6,384 nt of DNA, from NCBI GenBank assembly GCA_003175865.1, contig PSRF01000169.1, forward strand, positions 1-6,384, in the 5' to 3' direction. Position 1 is the first letter of the stretch, and each line of letters starts with the position of its first letter. The stretch comes from Blastocatellia bacterium (GTDB taxonomy: Bacteria; Acidobacteriota; Blastocatellia; Pyrinomonadales; Pyrinomonadaceae). The notes below the pieces were generated by a model. That model did no database searches, was not told the DNA's origin, and saw only the letters and a program-made list of their open reading frames with translations. Made by a program: the position numbers and the translations under genes. This document shows positions 6,276-6,384 of this stretch, piece after piece.

Positions 6276-6384
6276 TGGATTGCGACGGCCCCGCCGTCGC
6301 TTTGTTATTGCGAAGTGCTGCAGAACTAACTGCCGATGGATACGTAGCGCTATAACAAAGCGGTGCCAGGCCACCGCACTCCAA
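6274..6384. repeat. Diverged paired-hairpin inverted repeat in the dehydrogenase leader, cut by window end
   Basis: The left arm 6274-6312 and the right arm 6348-6384 are related as reverse complements at roughly 29 of 38 positions by hand alignment with one gap. The left arm holds an 8-3-8 hairpin: GCGACGGC (6282-6289), CCC, GCCGTCGC (6293-6300). The right arm holds a 6-bp stem, GCGGTG (6360-6365) with CACCGC (6372-6377), around six bases. The inner flanks TTTGTTATTGCG (6301-6312) and CGCTATAACAAA (6348-6359) differ at one position. The outer ends read TTTGGATT and ACTCCAA, like the 2594-2670 element. On the minus strand the left hairpin would fall in the dehydrogenase 5' leader, just upstream of its ribosome binding site, if transcription starts further upstream. 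No convincing promoter is visible in this gap. Confidence 0.8.

Overview
The window reads as an ordinary stretch of bacterial chromosome carrying five protein-coding genes, with every non-coding gap occupied by a long inverted repeat. Protein content (a KdpD/KdpE-type pair, a Tat-exported GH30 glycosidase, a secreted PQQ dehydrogenase, an aldo/keto reductase), balanced base composition and palindrome-rich gaps suggest a soil-type Acidobacteriota, perhaps of the Blastocatellia/Pyrinomonadales kind. That placement is an impression from gene types and repeat style, not a computed result.

Layout: 1-555 (+) is the C-terminal part of an aldo/keto reductase whose start lies outside the window. A gap with a heptad-built inverted repeat (560-644) follows. 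At 674-1891 (+) is a membrane histidine kinase with a KdpD-like membrane domain, overlapped by four bases (ATGA) by a KdpE-like response regulator at 1888-2592 (+). Two bases after that stop begins a perfect 30-bp inverted repeat (2594-2670), each arm of which is itself a hairpin. Next is a Tat-type secreted GH30 glycosidase at 2691-4175 (+). A nested inverted repeat (4226-4321) separates it from the convergent PQQ-dependent dehydrogenase at 4359-6260 (-), a secreted beta-propeller enzyme. The dehydrogenase leader (6261-6384) holds a second, diverged member of the 2594-2670 repeat family, cut by the window edge.

How the genes relate: only the kinase and regulator form a clear operon, a membrane-to-DNA signalling pair. 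No kdpFABC genes are visible, so its target is unknown. The GH30 enzyme and the PQQ dehydrogenase both carry export signals and could act together on sugars outside the cytoplasm, but they are convergently transcribed and no shared regulation is visible.

I found no new multi-gene system, CRISPR array, transposase, tRNA or rRNA. The most noteworthy signal is non-coding: two paired-hairpin elements keep the same ends and the same 8-3-8 hairpin geometry while the stem bases change in a pair-preserving way.
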